Origin: Allolobophora icterica | Taxonomy: Eukaryota > Annelida > Clitellata > Crassiclitellata > Lumbricidae | Length of the DNA stretch: 64,000 nt | Direction of reading: 5' to 3' | Assembly (NCBI GenBank): GCA_963556255.1 | Contig: OY744615.1 | Coordinates: 20,421,033 to 20,485,032 of the forward strand | Shown here: piece after piece, positions 47,331 through 57,268 of the stretch | Position numbering within the stretch: the first letter of the stretch is position 1 | How the letters are laid out: the number at the start of each line of letters is the position of its first letter | Notes under the pieces: model-generated | Databases searched by the model: none | Seen by the model: the letters and a program-made list of their open reading frames with translations, nothing else | Told to the model about the DNA's origin: nothing | Position numbers and translations under genes: made by a program

Positions 47331-47420
47331 ACTTACAACATCCGATTGGGTACTTACAACATCCGATTGGGTACTTACAACATCCGATTGGGCACTTACA
47401 ACATCCGATTGCTTCATCAC
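47331..47420 (-). repeat. 21-bp tandem repeat of a splice-donor junction, four copies
   Basis: CCAATCGGATGTTGTAAGTA (minus strand) repeats every 21 bp. GTAAGT donors fall at 47399, 47378, 47357 and 47336 (first base, descending). The first copy is the real end of the LDLa exon. The other three continue in frame and encode CCK(Y/C)PIG. Confidence 0.9.
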
Positions 47421-47507
47421 TTGCATCTGCACAGTCTACTTTACATTGCGATATTCGGGCCATAATACAGTGACCATTGGCACACTGCAACTGTTCCGGG
47501 AGACACG
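47400..47507 (-). CDS. single exon encoding an LDL-receptor class A domain
   Basis: The minus-strand exon is preceded by a pyrimidine-rich acceptor (CCTTTTCTTTTGTCGAATAG) and followed by GTAAGT. It is 108 bp long and both junctions are phase 1, the usual architecture of exons that encode a whole LDLa module. It encodes about 36 residues with the six LDLa cysteines: CLPEQLQC, ANGHC, SQC, KVDC and a final GC. The calcium-site tail D-A-S-D-E is kept. The spacing between the fourth and fifth cysteines (C-K-V-D-C) is two residues shorter than usual, and the normal glycine before SDE is alanine. Such modules bind ligands in extracellular or membrane receptors. The rest of the gene was not found, so neighbouring exons must lie beyond long transposon-filled introns, or the exon is a relic. 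Confidence 0.75.
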
Positions 47508-47626
47508 CTATTCGACAAAAGAAAAGGCGAAATAGTGAAAAGTCAGCCTCAACATCCACTCCACTCTTGATTTCAATTGAACACAGTTTAATTCTCAGCA
47601 AAATTGTCATAATCATCATCAGTAGC

Positions 47627-48324
47627 CACTGGCGTAAACTTGTCCAAAATATTGGAGGGGCAAGGGGTCTGGACCAGAGGGGCAAAAAATAACTTTTTCA
47701 AGATTAAAAGTTGTTTTTTGTTGTTTTTTCCGGTTTTTGGTTTTTTTTAGTTTTTGTTTTTAAGATTTTCGGATTTCGGATCATAAAAATCATGAAAAAT
47801 GGCATGAACAAGAGCTCCAACTCAGTTTAAATCAGTTGCGATTTCCGAAAATTAAAAATCATTTAAAAATCAATGTTAATAAAGATAACTTCTAAAAAAA
47901 TATAAAAAAATAAGAAATTTATTTTTAAAACAAAACAAAAAACAAATTTTGTGGATTTCTTTTCCTTTTGTGTTTGAAACCAAAATTCGAAAAAACTTTT
48001 TCCACATCTGGTCTGGACAGTCAGCAAGGGCTTCCGGTGTTACGTTAATGCGCATGAAATGGGGCGATTTGTTTACATGCAAATTTGTTTCATATTGAAG
48101 ATATTGAAGATAAAAATAAATCTTTGTTTCCATTATCAATTTCTGATAGTATTTCAGTTCTGTGTCGCTGTTTTTCTGTTTCTGAAGAAATTTGTCTATA
48201 TTGAAACATAATATTTTAATTTTTTAAGAAATTCTCCTCTCGATTTTTGGGGGGGCATTGCCCCGGCTCCTCAATTATTGGTGGGGCACGTGCCCCGGCT
48301 GACCCCCCAGAGTCTACGCCTATG
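47627..48324. mobile_element. hAT-type element, 698 bp, 8-bp target duplication
   Basis: Flanked by TCAGTAGC at 47619-47626 and 48325-48332. The ends are CACTGGCGTAAACT and, inverted, CATAGGCGTAGACT. Subterminal GGGGCAAGGGG and GGGGCACGTGCCCC segments and an AT-rich centre. The 87-codon minus frame inside has no recognised domain. It lies upstream of the LDLa exon in its gene's direction, that is, inside an intron if the gene is intact. Confidence 0.92.
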
Positions 48325-48526
48325 TCAGTAGCAGCACCAGCACACCTTAGCAACAAAACCATACTTCAAGCAGATATTCATACATTTTTTCATTCATCTT
48401 CTTCATTTAGGAATCATAACAGATTACAACACATGGTTAACAAATGGCACATGAAGAACTTCAGGGTATGTTTAATATATCTGATCTAAAGAACATATCA
48501 TAACTAAAGAACACATCTTAACAAAA

Positions 48527-48710
48527 CTGGAGGGGATAGAGTAATAGAAACACTCATGGCCAGGAGAGCATTAGATCGCGGTTCTATACCCGTAACCCCC
48601 TCTACGGCGGCGCCTTACCTGACTGCCAAACCGTATGTTTAATTAAGATCTTGACTGTACTGTCGTGTTTCAATATAATCTTACTGCGTACTTGTCAGTT
48701 TGTATTATTA
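48527..48710 (+). mobile_element. tRNA-derived SINE, family 2 (copy 2)
   Basis: GGAGGGGATAGAGTAATAG, CACTCATGGCCAGGAGAGC, CGGTTCTATACCCG, GGCGGCGCCTTACCTGAC and TTTCAATATAATCTTACTGC are collinear with 39621-39830. It is inserted into the minisatellite. Confidence 0.85.
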
Positions 48711-48717
48711 TTATTAC

Positions 48718-48802
<85 letters not shown>

Positions 48803-48806
48803 GTTA
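48703..48806. repeat. (ATT)n at the 3' end of the SINE
   Basis: About 100 bp of ATT units starting at the SINE's last bases, interrupted by one ACT and one GTT. Confidence 0.95.
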
Positions 48807-49442
48807 TTATTAACACATCTTAACTAAAGAACATAATTAAACAACACATCTTAACTACAGAACATATCTCAACTAAATAACTATCTCAACTAAATAACTA
48901 TCTTAATTAAAGAACAAATCTAAACTAAAGAACTATCTTAACTAAGGAACACATCTAAAATAAAGAACATACAGTAACTAAAGAACACATCTAAACTAAA
49001 GAACTATCTTACCTAGAGATCACATCTAAGCCAAAGAACTATCTTAGCCAAAGAACACATCTTAACTAAAGAACTCTCTTAACTAAAGAATATATCTTAA
49101 CTAAAGAACACATCATAACTAAGGAACATATCTTAACAAAATGAAAAATCTTGATAAGAGAACTATCTTAACTGAAGAACACATCATAACTAAAGAACTA
49201 TCTCAAACTAAAGAACATACCTTAACTAAGGAGCACATCTTAACTAAGAAATTATCTTAACAAAAGAACACAACTCTTAACTAAAGAACATACCTTAATG
49301 AAAAAGCGCATCTTAATTAAAGAACTATCTTAGCCAAAGAACAAGTCTGTACTTGAGAACACAATTCAACTAAACACATACCTTAACTAAAGAACACATC
49401 TTAACTAAAGAAATATCTTAACTAAAGAACACATCTTAACTA

Positions 49443-49636
49443 AATCAATCAATCAATCAATTGGACATTTATATAGCGCGCTCTTCAAGGCAACTATTCA
49501 GAGGCGCTCCCAGCCCAACCTCGACGAAAGAGAACAGCCTTAAGCGCAGAGAAGAAAGAGGTGGACGAGTCTCGAGGGAGAGACCGCAGTCCAACAGGAA
49601 GGCCATTCCAGATAGTGGGACCGGCAACGGAGAACT
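49443..49636 (-). mobile_element. LINE 3' end, minus strand, (TGAT)n tail
   Basis: The tail ATCAATCAATCAATCAATTG is followed by ACATTTATATAGCGCGCTC, TTCAGAGGCGCTCCCAGCC and the GSAS-type C-terminal coding end. Nearly identical to 51846-52060. Confidence 0.85.
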
Positions 49637-51243
49637 ATATTAACTGAAGAACACATCTAAACTAAAGAACTATCTTAGCTAAAGAACGCATCTAAACTAA
49701 AGAACTATCTTAACAAAAGAACACATCTAATCTAAAGAACTATCTTAACTAAGAAACACCCAAAAAACTAAAGAACTATCTTAACCAAACAAATCACCTT
49801 AACTAAGCAACATAATTAAAGAACATATCTTAGTTAAAGAACTATCTCAAACTAAAGAACACCTCTTAATTAAAGAACCATCTTAACTGCAGGACACAGC
49901 TTAACTAAGGAACTGTTTTAACTAAAGAATAAATCTTAACAAAAAAATTATCTTAGTTAGAGAACACATCGTAGCTAAATAACATATCTTAATTTAAGAA
50001 CACATCTTAACTAAAAACACATCTTAACCAAAGAACACAGCTTAACTAAAGAACAAATCTTAACTAAGAACTACCTTTACAAGAAAAACATTTATAGACC
50101 TATCTTAACTAAAGAGCATCTTAACTAAAGAGTGTATCTTAATAAAAAGAACACATCTTAATTAAGGAAATATCTTAGCAAAGAGAACAAGTCTTAACTT
50201 AAGAACACATCTTAATTAAAAACATACCTTAATAAAAGAACACATCTGAACTAAAGAACTATCTTAACTAAAGAACGCATAATAACAAAAGAACAATCTT
50301 AACTGAAGAACACATTAAAACCAAAGGACTATTTTAACTAAAGCATACATCTAAACTAAAGAACCATATTGACTAAGGTAAACATCAAAACTAAAGACCT
50401 ATCTCAACCAAAGAACAAATCAAACTAAAGAAGGTAATTAAAGAACACCTCTGAACTAAAGAACTGTGTTAACTAAGGAACACGTCTAAACTAAAGAACA
50501 TATTTTACCTAAAGAACACATCTTAACTAAATAACATATCTTAACTAAAAAATTATCTTGAATAAAGAACACATCCTAATTAAAGAACTATCTTAACTAA
50601 AGAACGCGTCTTAACTGACGAACTATCTCAAACTAAAGAACCATTAACTAAAGAACCATTTTAACTAAAGAACCATTTTAACTAAAGAACAAATATTAAA
50701 CAAAGAACACATCTTATCTACAGCACATAGCTAAAGAACACATCTTAACTAAAGAACTATCTGAACTAAAGAACATATCTTAACTAAAGAACACTTCATA
50801 ACTAAGGAACTATCTTAACTAAAGAACAAATCTTAACTAAAAAAACTATCTTAATTAAAAACCATATCCTAACTGAAAAACATATCTTATTAAAGATCAC
50901 ATCTTAATTAAGAACTATCTTAGCAAAAGAACATAATTTAAGAACACATCTTAAGTTAAGAACATACCTTAACGAAAGAACACATCTGAACTGAAGAACT
51001 ATCTTAACAAAAGAATACATCTTAACCAAATAACTATCTTAACTGAAGAACAAATCTTAACTAAAGAACATATTTCAACTGAAGAACACATCTTAACTAA
51101 AGAATGCATCTTAACTTAAGAGCACATCTTGACTAAAGAACTAGCTTCACTAAAGAACACATCTAAAGTAAAGAACTATCTTAACTAAAAACACATCTAA
51201 ACTAAAGAACTATCTTAACTAAAGAACACATCTTAACTAAATG

Positions 51244-51840
51244 AAGAAGAAGAGCTTAATCAAAGTAACGAAAAATTATGCAACTATAAACTAGAGAAAA
51301 CCTGTACAGTTAAGGTCATTACTTGAACTTCTTTTACATTTAACTGAAGAACTAGGAATGGCAAAAACTCTGGTAATGTAACTGAATAGCAAATGACTGA
51401 ATATCTTTATGTTTATACAGTTGCTGTTTGCCTTGAAGTCCCTGACAGAACAGAAAATATTTCAAAACGTCTGTTTCAACAACTCTAGAATCAAATTGCT
51501 CTTTAAAAAATGAGTGTACTGACTTCAAAAACTTTGGTAATAAAATCAGGTCGGGAGGTAAATATAAATGTAGTGGAATTGCAATGATTTTCAAAATCAG
51601 TACCGCTGAATGGCGGTGTCCAAAAAGAGCATCGTTACTTGTCCCGTCCTCCATCTCACCCCGCAAAATTTACCAGCCAACCCACCGTCTGCACTCTGTT
51701 CCATGTACCTCCTCAATATATTTGCAACCTAGCTCAGCAGTCCGAAGTCCCCAATCCACCACCCCTAATTTTGAGACTGTGGTCGATAATCGGGATCAAG
51801 GATACATACCACAATTCTTCAGCTCATCGGAACCGTCGAT
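51244..51840. other. unassigned
   Basis: The overlapping plus- and minus-strand frames of about 100-130 codons here show no recognised domain. Confidence 0.4.
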
Positions 51841-51843
51841 GCA

Positions 51844-51844
51844 G

Positions 51845-51896
<52 letters not shown>

Positions 51897-52110
51897 CTAG
51901 ACATTTATATAGCGCGCTCTTCAAGGCAACTATTCAGAGGCGCTCCCAGCCAAACCTCGACGAAAGAGAACAGCTTTAAGAGCAGAGAAGAAAGAGGTGG
52001 ACGAGTACCGAGGGAGAGACCGTAGTCCGACAGGAAGGCCATTCCAACGGAGAATGCTCGCTGTTGCATGGTTGCAGTGCGAGCGAAAGGAACATGTAAG
52101 TCACCGCGGG
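51844..52110 (-). mobile_element. LINE C-terminus and tail, minus strand, (TGAT)n tail
   Basis: An AATC array at 51844-51895 is the tail. On the minus strand the coding end reads WNGLPVGLRSLPRYSSTSFF, then SALKAVLFRRGLAGSASE and stop, followed by GAGCGCGCTATATAAATGT. The C-terminus matches 32603 (TGSASD) and 57575 (GSACE). Confidence 0.85.
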
Positions 52111-52302
52111 CAGTGGAACGGAGTAAACGGCGACCATGAATTCAATTCAGTCAATTGTTCCATAACACCAAGTACTACGCAGTTTGCACTTGCCAGCAGA
52201 AGCACATTTATATTCCGTCCCACTATCACATATTTCTGAAATAAAAAGACCTGCTGTTTAGCAGTTTTATTATAATCATTATTATTGTCATTTTTATTAT
52301 TA
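52111..52302. other. unassigned
   Basis: No feature apart from an ATT-rich stretch at 52270-52300. Confidence 0.4.
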
Positions 52303-53570
52303 AAGTACAGTTCGACGTCGCTGCGTTAGCTCTTCAATGGATTGCCTCGTTCCTTTCCTCGAGGTTCCACAGTGTTAGACTAGGTGAGTGCTCATCAAAA
52401 ATCTGTTCTGTCCTCTTCGGCGTCCCCCGAGGATCCATTCTCGGTCACTTCTCTCTATTCTATACACCTTCAATATTGTTAACATCGCATCACAGCACGA
52501 TCTCATGATCCACCTGTATGCCGACGACACTCAGCTCTACACAAAGCTCTCTGGAAAGAACATTGGTAACATCAAAATTAAAAGCGCAGCATAAGTTCGT
52601 TATAATATCCAATCTTGGTATGCATCTATGCGTTTGAAGCTAAATGCCACTAAAACAGAACTCAGTTGGTTCGACCGTCGAAACAGTCCAGACTACGATA
52701 AACTAATGAAAACTCTCAGTCTCGACTCAAACTGTTCTATTCCACCCTCCGATGTGGTTTGCGACCTCGATCGGTGTACTGTTAGACTTCAATCTATACA
52801 TGACTCAACACATTTCTTCCGTTGCCAGAGCATGCTACTTCCACCTTCGACGAATTCGACAAGTGAAACGTTGCTTAAATGAAACTTGCCTTCGTATTCT
52901 CATTCAAGCCATCGTCATCTCTCGCCTTAACTACTGCAACTCTCTCCTATCCGGTCTTCCTTCATCGACACTACAACCTCTATTATCTGTTCTTCACACG
53001 GCCGCTCGTTTAGTAAAAGGTTTTGGTCCCAGAGATCACATCACGCCAACCCTGCAACAACTACACTGGCTTCCAATCCGCGCCCGTATCGCCTTCAAAA
53101 TCTCCCTCCTCACGTACGATATCCACTCTGGAACCTCTCCCTCGTACATGACATCCTTGGTCACGCCATGTTCTGCTTCCAATTCTAATGGACTCCGATC
53201 GGCCATGCGATGCGATTTTGCCGTACTTCGCACCAACCGGAAGGATCCCGGGGGTCGAGGGGACAAGACCATCCACCTTTTAGCGGGGGACACACCATAC
53301 ATTTGCCCCCCACACATTTTGAAGAAACACCAAAAAAGGTCAACAGTTTCTTCTTACGCGTTAGCGCAAAAAATGTTTTGACCCCTTTTTTGACCAGATC
53401 AGTTCAAAATTCTTGTTTGACCAGATCAGTTCCAAAGTGCCCCCCCCCCCCATCTGTCAAACAAGATCGCCGCCAGTGGTTGTGCCTTCTCGGCTTCAGG
53501 ACCTATAGAATGGAACAGTCTTCCATCTTAAAAACTCATCTATTCACATTGGACTATGACTAGAAATGCA
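52303..53570 (+). pseudogene. 5'-truncated L2/CR1-like LINE, frameshifted and split by a MITE
   Basis: The plus strand begins ALQWIASFLSSRFHSVRLGE, then FGVPRGSILG and LMIHLYADDTQLYTKLSG, the reverse-transcriptase catalytic block with intact YADD (about 52510-52545). MRLKLNATKTELSWF follows. A frameshift near 52750-52780 changes to DFNLYMTQHISSVARACYFH, RRIRQVKRCLNE, VISRLNYCNSLLSGLPSSTL, LHTAARLVKGFGPRDHITP, LHWLPIRARIAFKISLLTYD and AVLRTN. After the MITE insertion the end CAFSASGPIEWNSLPS and KTHLF resume at about 53485-53560. The upstream endonuclease is missing. Stops and the frameshift make it inactive. Confidence 0.93.
53240..53478 (+). mobile_element. GGCGGCGATC MITE inserted in the LINE coding region
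   Basis: GGGGTCGAGGGGACAAGACC, CATTTTGAAGAAACACC, two GACCAGATCAGTTC units and the right end AAGATCGCCGCCAGTG match 43936-44252. The left end is eroded and no matching target duplication remains. It separates VLRTNRK from CAFSASGP of the LINE protein. Confidence 0.85.
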
Positions 53571-53599
53571 GGGCAAACGCGCTCTCGTGCCAGACTTGT

Positions 53600-53750
53600 C
53601 TTGATCGAGCGCACTATAAATTTTTAGTTGTGTTTTATTGTAGGCCTATTGTGTCCCGTTTCCCTTAGTAGGCTTCCTATTCATGTTGTTTCAAGCGACA
53701 AGAATTTTATTCAAACGGAAACTAATAAGGTAATAAGTTATGCTCGGTCT
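53600..53750 (+). repeat. LINE 3' tail plus a 125-bp repeat (copy A)
   Basis: After GAGCGCACTATAAA, the segment ATTTTTAGTTGTGTTTTATT, TTGTTTCAAGCGACAAG and AACTAATAAGGTAATAAG recurs at 54652-54800. Confidence 0.75.
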
Positions 53751-54086
53751 GCAAGAGACAATGCGTTGTCATGGCAATGATGACGTCATAGGCCGTTACA
53801 CATGATATGGCGAAATTTTGAAGAGCGCGGTGATCGCTGACGATGATAACAAAATATTTCAAACCAAACTGTCCTGAATCCTGGGCGATTTGGCTTAGAC
53901 GGACAAAGTCTTCGAAATCACGAGATGTTGACTTAATAATAAATATATAAATCCAACTCTAACGCCTACATAAGTTGAAGAATTTAGGCTATATAATTTA
54001 CGCCAAGAAGGCCTATGAAAATTTCGACTTACACAGCCAACAGTACTGATGACGTCAGGATAATTATTATCTATTATTATTGTAAC
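53751..54086. other. unassigned
   Basis: No feature recognised. Confidence 0.4.
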
Positions 54087-54249
54087 TAGCTGTAAACCCG
54101 TGAAAAATCACGGTATATAAAAAACAATTATTATTGCAGTGATAACAATAACGTCATATTATAGGCCTATAGCCGTCGTCAAGACAACCGTCAAGACAAC
54201 CGTCGCCAAGGCGGCAGTATAGTGACGTCACAATAGTGTTTGTTTACGG

Positions 54250-54280
<31 letters not shown>

Positions 54281-54300
54281 GTACAACGGTTATTATGTAA
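54087..54300 (+). repeat. CTAGCTGTAAACCCG...CAGACAGA element (copy 2)
   Basis: Head CTAGCTGTAAACCCGTG with a CCGTGAAAAATCACGG hairpin, body with CCGTCGTCAAGACAACC duplications, then GGGACAGACAGACAGA and TATTATGTAAGTTGATTG. Same plan as 441-730. Confidence 0.55.
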
Positions 54301-54321
54301 GTTGATTGTGATTTTAACCGA

Positions 54322-54500
54322 ACATTTATATAGCGCCGCTCAGATCAGCGTCGCTCTCGACCCGCATTAGTGCCAGCTTCGGCAAAAAGAAAGGTTATCA
54401 AGCGTCTACGGAACTGAAGAGGAGAGAGGGCAAGAAGCTCTTGGCGAAGGGACTGGGAAAGACTGTTCCACGCAGAGGGACCCACATAATGCAGTCGCAG
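54322..54500 (-). mobile_element. LINE C-terminus and tail, minus strand
   Basis: The minus strand reads GPSAWNSLSQSLRQELLAL, then FRRRLITFLF, followed by GGCGCTATATAAATGTTCGG. This is a CR1/L2-type C-terminus with the usual GGCGCTATATAAATGT tail. Confidence 0.75.
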
Positions 54501-54651
54501 CATTAAAAATTGAAATGTCCTACGTGTATTCGTGTATAGGCCTAGGCTATGGAGTTTCTACTGCAAGCCATAGTCGGATATTAAAAGCGAGATGAAGTAA
54601 ATTAGATTAAGTAAATTTAGGATGAATTAGGCCTATACAGTCGCTTGTGAC

Positions 54652-54800
54652 CACGCAATTTTTAGTTGTGTTTTATTGTAGGCCTACTGTAAGTCCCGTT
54701 TCCCCTATAGTAGGCCCTAGGCTTCCTATTCACGTTGTTTCAAGCGATAAGAATTTTATTCAAACAGAAACTAATAAGGTAGGCCTAGCTAGGTAATAAG
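54652..54800 (+). repeat. 125-bp repeat (copy B)
   Basis: Collinear with 53615-53745, with TAGGCCTA-type insertions. Both copies have the same orientation, about 1 kb apart. Confidence 0.75.
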
Positions 54801-55303
54801 CTTGACGAGCGAGATAATTCACTGAGCTGATATTGCTGTTAGAGTTCGAACTTTCTGCTTGCCTGCTCACTGGCAATTTAGCCGGGCATTAACCTTTGCC
54901 GCTATACACCAGTACGATGTTGGGCTAATTGAGTATGCGTTCATGCTTTCTAAATTTGTCACGTGCATACTCCCAATCCGACGACCGGCAACACTGTCAG
55001 TCATAAGATGTTGCAAGTTTGCATCCAGACGATTTTAGCAATTTTTGGGAATCAAGTACGTAGTATTTTCTAATGTCATTTTTTTGTCAACATTCCAATC
55101 CCGACCTATTGAACAGTGTATTAGGGCCTAACAGTCGGTTGGCAAAAGTTGGAGGGGACCGTCCCAACCTGCTCGAGAGTTGGGGGGACGCTTCTCACGG
55201 GTCCCATAAAGTGGTTGCGCCTATCATGCGGCCTATGGCTTTCCTGTCCATAATATGAGAACCAGGTAGGATTCATATATTCTCATAATTTTCATGGGAC
55301 TCA
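54801..55303. mobile_element. mostly unassigned; hAT-like fragment at 55130-55224
   Basis: GGTTGGCAAAAGTTGGAGGG, GGGACGCTTCTCACGGGTCC and TGGTTGCGCCTAT resemble the TAGGCGCAACCAC end at 46374 in opposite orientation. The element's other boundary was not found. Confidence 0.4.
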
Positions 55304-55574
55304 CAGCGCCGGCCTTAATTAGCAGTTTGGCGGCCCTATAGGTATGCAAACTGAAATTTTTCGGTCTCTGCATGACCACCACGATTCACGATCAATGCCG
55401 ATTGAAGCTTAACGTGGTACATTCATAAACTATTCCTCTTGATTGATCTGAATCCGCCTATATTGGGATGCCAAATTATCATTGATAAAAATAAAATAAA
55501 GGCATCATCAAATTTTGGCGGGCCCCCAACTTTGGCGGCCATATACGGTCGCATATTGCCTAAGGCCGGGGCTG
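55304..55574. mobile_element. MITE, about 271 bp, CAGCGCCGGCCTTA ends
   Basis: The ends are CAGCGCCGGCCTTA and, inverted, CAGCCCCGGCCTTA. GGGACTC at 55296-55302 and 55577-55583 is a likely but slightly offset target duplication. GGCGGCCC / GGGCCCCC segments lie near the ends. Confidence 0.7.
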
Positions 55575-55724
55575 CAGGGACTCCTATTTTAAAAGGGCCC
55601 GTATGGGTTCCACCAAATATTCATGGCTTGCTCGCAGTAGGCCTAGGCCTAGGCCTATATGCTGGCCCAGTTTCGCTACATTGTTTAAAGCATAGGGTCT
55701 AGGCTGCGTCCCACAGGCCTACAG

Positions 55725-55880
55725 CCGCAAGAGAGCATGCGGATCGCGGTTCGACTCCCGAAAGTGGCTTAAATATTTCAGAGATTTAAATCTCGGGCTA
55801 GCACGATCCGTACACGGGGACCTTGAATGGCGTACATAGTAGGTCTAACTACAGACTTTTCTGGCACGACAAGGTCGCTG
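55725..55880 (+). mobile_element. SINE family 2-like fragment
   Basis: GAGAGCATGCGGATCGCGGTTCG (box B region) resembles 48560-48585, but the body downstream diverges. A perfect-looking box B, GGTTCGACTCC, is present without a tRNA fold. Confidence 0.4.
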
Positions 55881-56388
55881 TTTAACAGAGTATATATTTT
55901 TAGAGAATCGCAATATATAGAATATGTTTTAACTTTGTAAATATGAGCTTCATCTCTGGATGAACAAATTAACCGCTTGACAAGATCTAGATCAAGTATT
56001 ATTTATGCATATTACGTATGTAATCGGATTTCCTAAGATATCCTATGTGTAGACCTGGAAAAACGAGGTAGACGACTTTCGGGCCGTCAGTTATAGTCTG
56101 GTTTTCGGCGTAGGCCTATACGGTATTTTAACATCTGAGTTGACCCGTCTGCCTATCGATTATCCTGACTTTACCTTACTATAAATATAGTTTACTGTAT
56201 AAGTTGGTTCCTGTAACTTAGCCTTCTTTAGGTGCTGTTGAAATATATAATTATTGAGATTCTGAATGTACTTTACAATTACTGTAAAATTTTACTTGTA
56301 TGTTAAAAGTAATACGCTACAACTTACTCTACCAGGTGCAATGTTATATTCACAGCGTGTGGCGGATGTATACACGCTGGTGACTATT
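55881..56388. other. unassigned
   Basis: No supported feature. Confidence 0.4.
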
Positions 56389-56510
56389 TTCAAAATGGCG
56401 TTGTGGACGATTTGTGTTGTTATTTTCCCGATTTTTCTGCGTTTTTAACCGAATCGAATTAAAAATTCGAGCGTGTGCTATTTGTGGACTATTGTTTTAA
56501 CGAAGAACTT
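56389..56510 (+). promoter_or_regulatory. candidate first exon / start region of the large gene
   Basis: CAAAATGGCG at 56393-56402 resembles the YY1-type motif found at many animal promoters. CGAAGAACTT followed by GTAAGTTTTT at 56511 is a good donor. Joined to the acceptor before 58207 this would give a short non-coding first exon. This is inference only; transcription was not seen. Confidence 0.35.
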
Positions 56511-56725
56511 GTAAGTTTTTCATCGTAAATGAACCGATTTAGTCGCAAGGTGTCTGAACTCGAATACGTAGTTTGATTGACGCTATAGGATTTTTGGTTA
56601 AGTGGGTTATGCGGTGATTCCTTACAAATCAAATTGTGTATAGAATGATGTTTTGTTTAAAAACGTACATATGAGGCTGAAATATAAACATTTCAGCATT
56701 TGGTAAATTTTTTCATCCGTCCGGA

Positions 56726-57268
56726 CGCCAGATAACTTGACAGCCCCAGACTCGAATAACGTAGACCATCCCCAGTTCCCGTAAGTAAGTAAGCAATGAA
56801 TAACAAACAATAATTTACTAACACAAATAATAGGAAGATGAAAAATGAAGTTATATTTATTAAAAAGAATTACTGAAAGGTGTACGTCGGAAATTGAAAT
56901 GAGAAAGTTAGAAAATTTTATCACGCCGAAATGTGCTCTGCCACTTAAACTCCTGAAGGTAAGTGTCAAACAGATCCCGACTTGTGGTTATATGGCGTTT
57001 AAGCTTCCTGTTGGCATGCATCCACCTAGTCTCGACATTCCATGTATGCACGGCGTTGATTTTGGGATCCATAAAGTTCCGTTCGTGGACAATGACGGAA
57101 TGCATATAGCTTCCATCTTTAATTACCTCCAAGTTCAAATAGGTTTGGCATCAGATTGTCTAAACTTATTGCAGTATGTTTGCTTATTTACTTACATGGG
57201 AACTGCGTTCGGATGTAGCGGTGTGTGTTATCCGAGTTTGGGGTGGCCATGTTGTTTACTTGGTGTCC
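56726..57268 (-). mobile_element. Merlin-like DNA transposon remnant (ISXO2-type transposase)
   Basis: The minus strand at 57138-56908 encodes VIKDGSYMHSVIVHERNFMD, PKINAVHTWNVETRWMH, LKRHITTSRDLFDTYLQEF and KW. This matches the C-terminal signature of ISXO2/Merlin transposases: an H-x-x-xF-x-DP, V-H-T-x-x-x-E-x-x-W order, then a D-x-Y-L-x-EF-x-W end. Inverted ends share CATCCGTCCGGACGCCA on the left (56736-56752) and the inverse of GTGTCCGAACGGATG on the right (57255-57269). They continue inward with CGAGT(C/T)TGGGG. No target duplication was identified. The N-terminal half is absent, so the copy is internally deleted. Confidence 0.75.

Larger units (their letters stand above)
48480..51243. 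repeat. degenerate AACTAAAGAACACATCTT minisatellite, about 2.3 kb net
   Basis: Units of about 17-18 bp alternate between AACTAAAGAACACATCTT and AACTAAAGAACTATCTT, giving a 35-bp higher-order period that is clearest at 51170-51240. More than a hundred diverged units are present. A family-2 SINE plus its tail (48527-48804) and a LINE end (49443-49636) are inserted in it. Confidence 0.93.

Noticed and set aside
53600..54800. LTR retrotransposon with 125-bp LTRs
   Set aside because: No TG...CA ends, primer-binding site, polypurine tract or gag/pol between the repeats.
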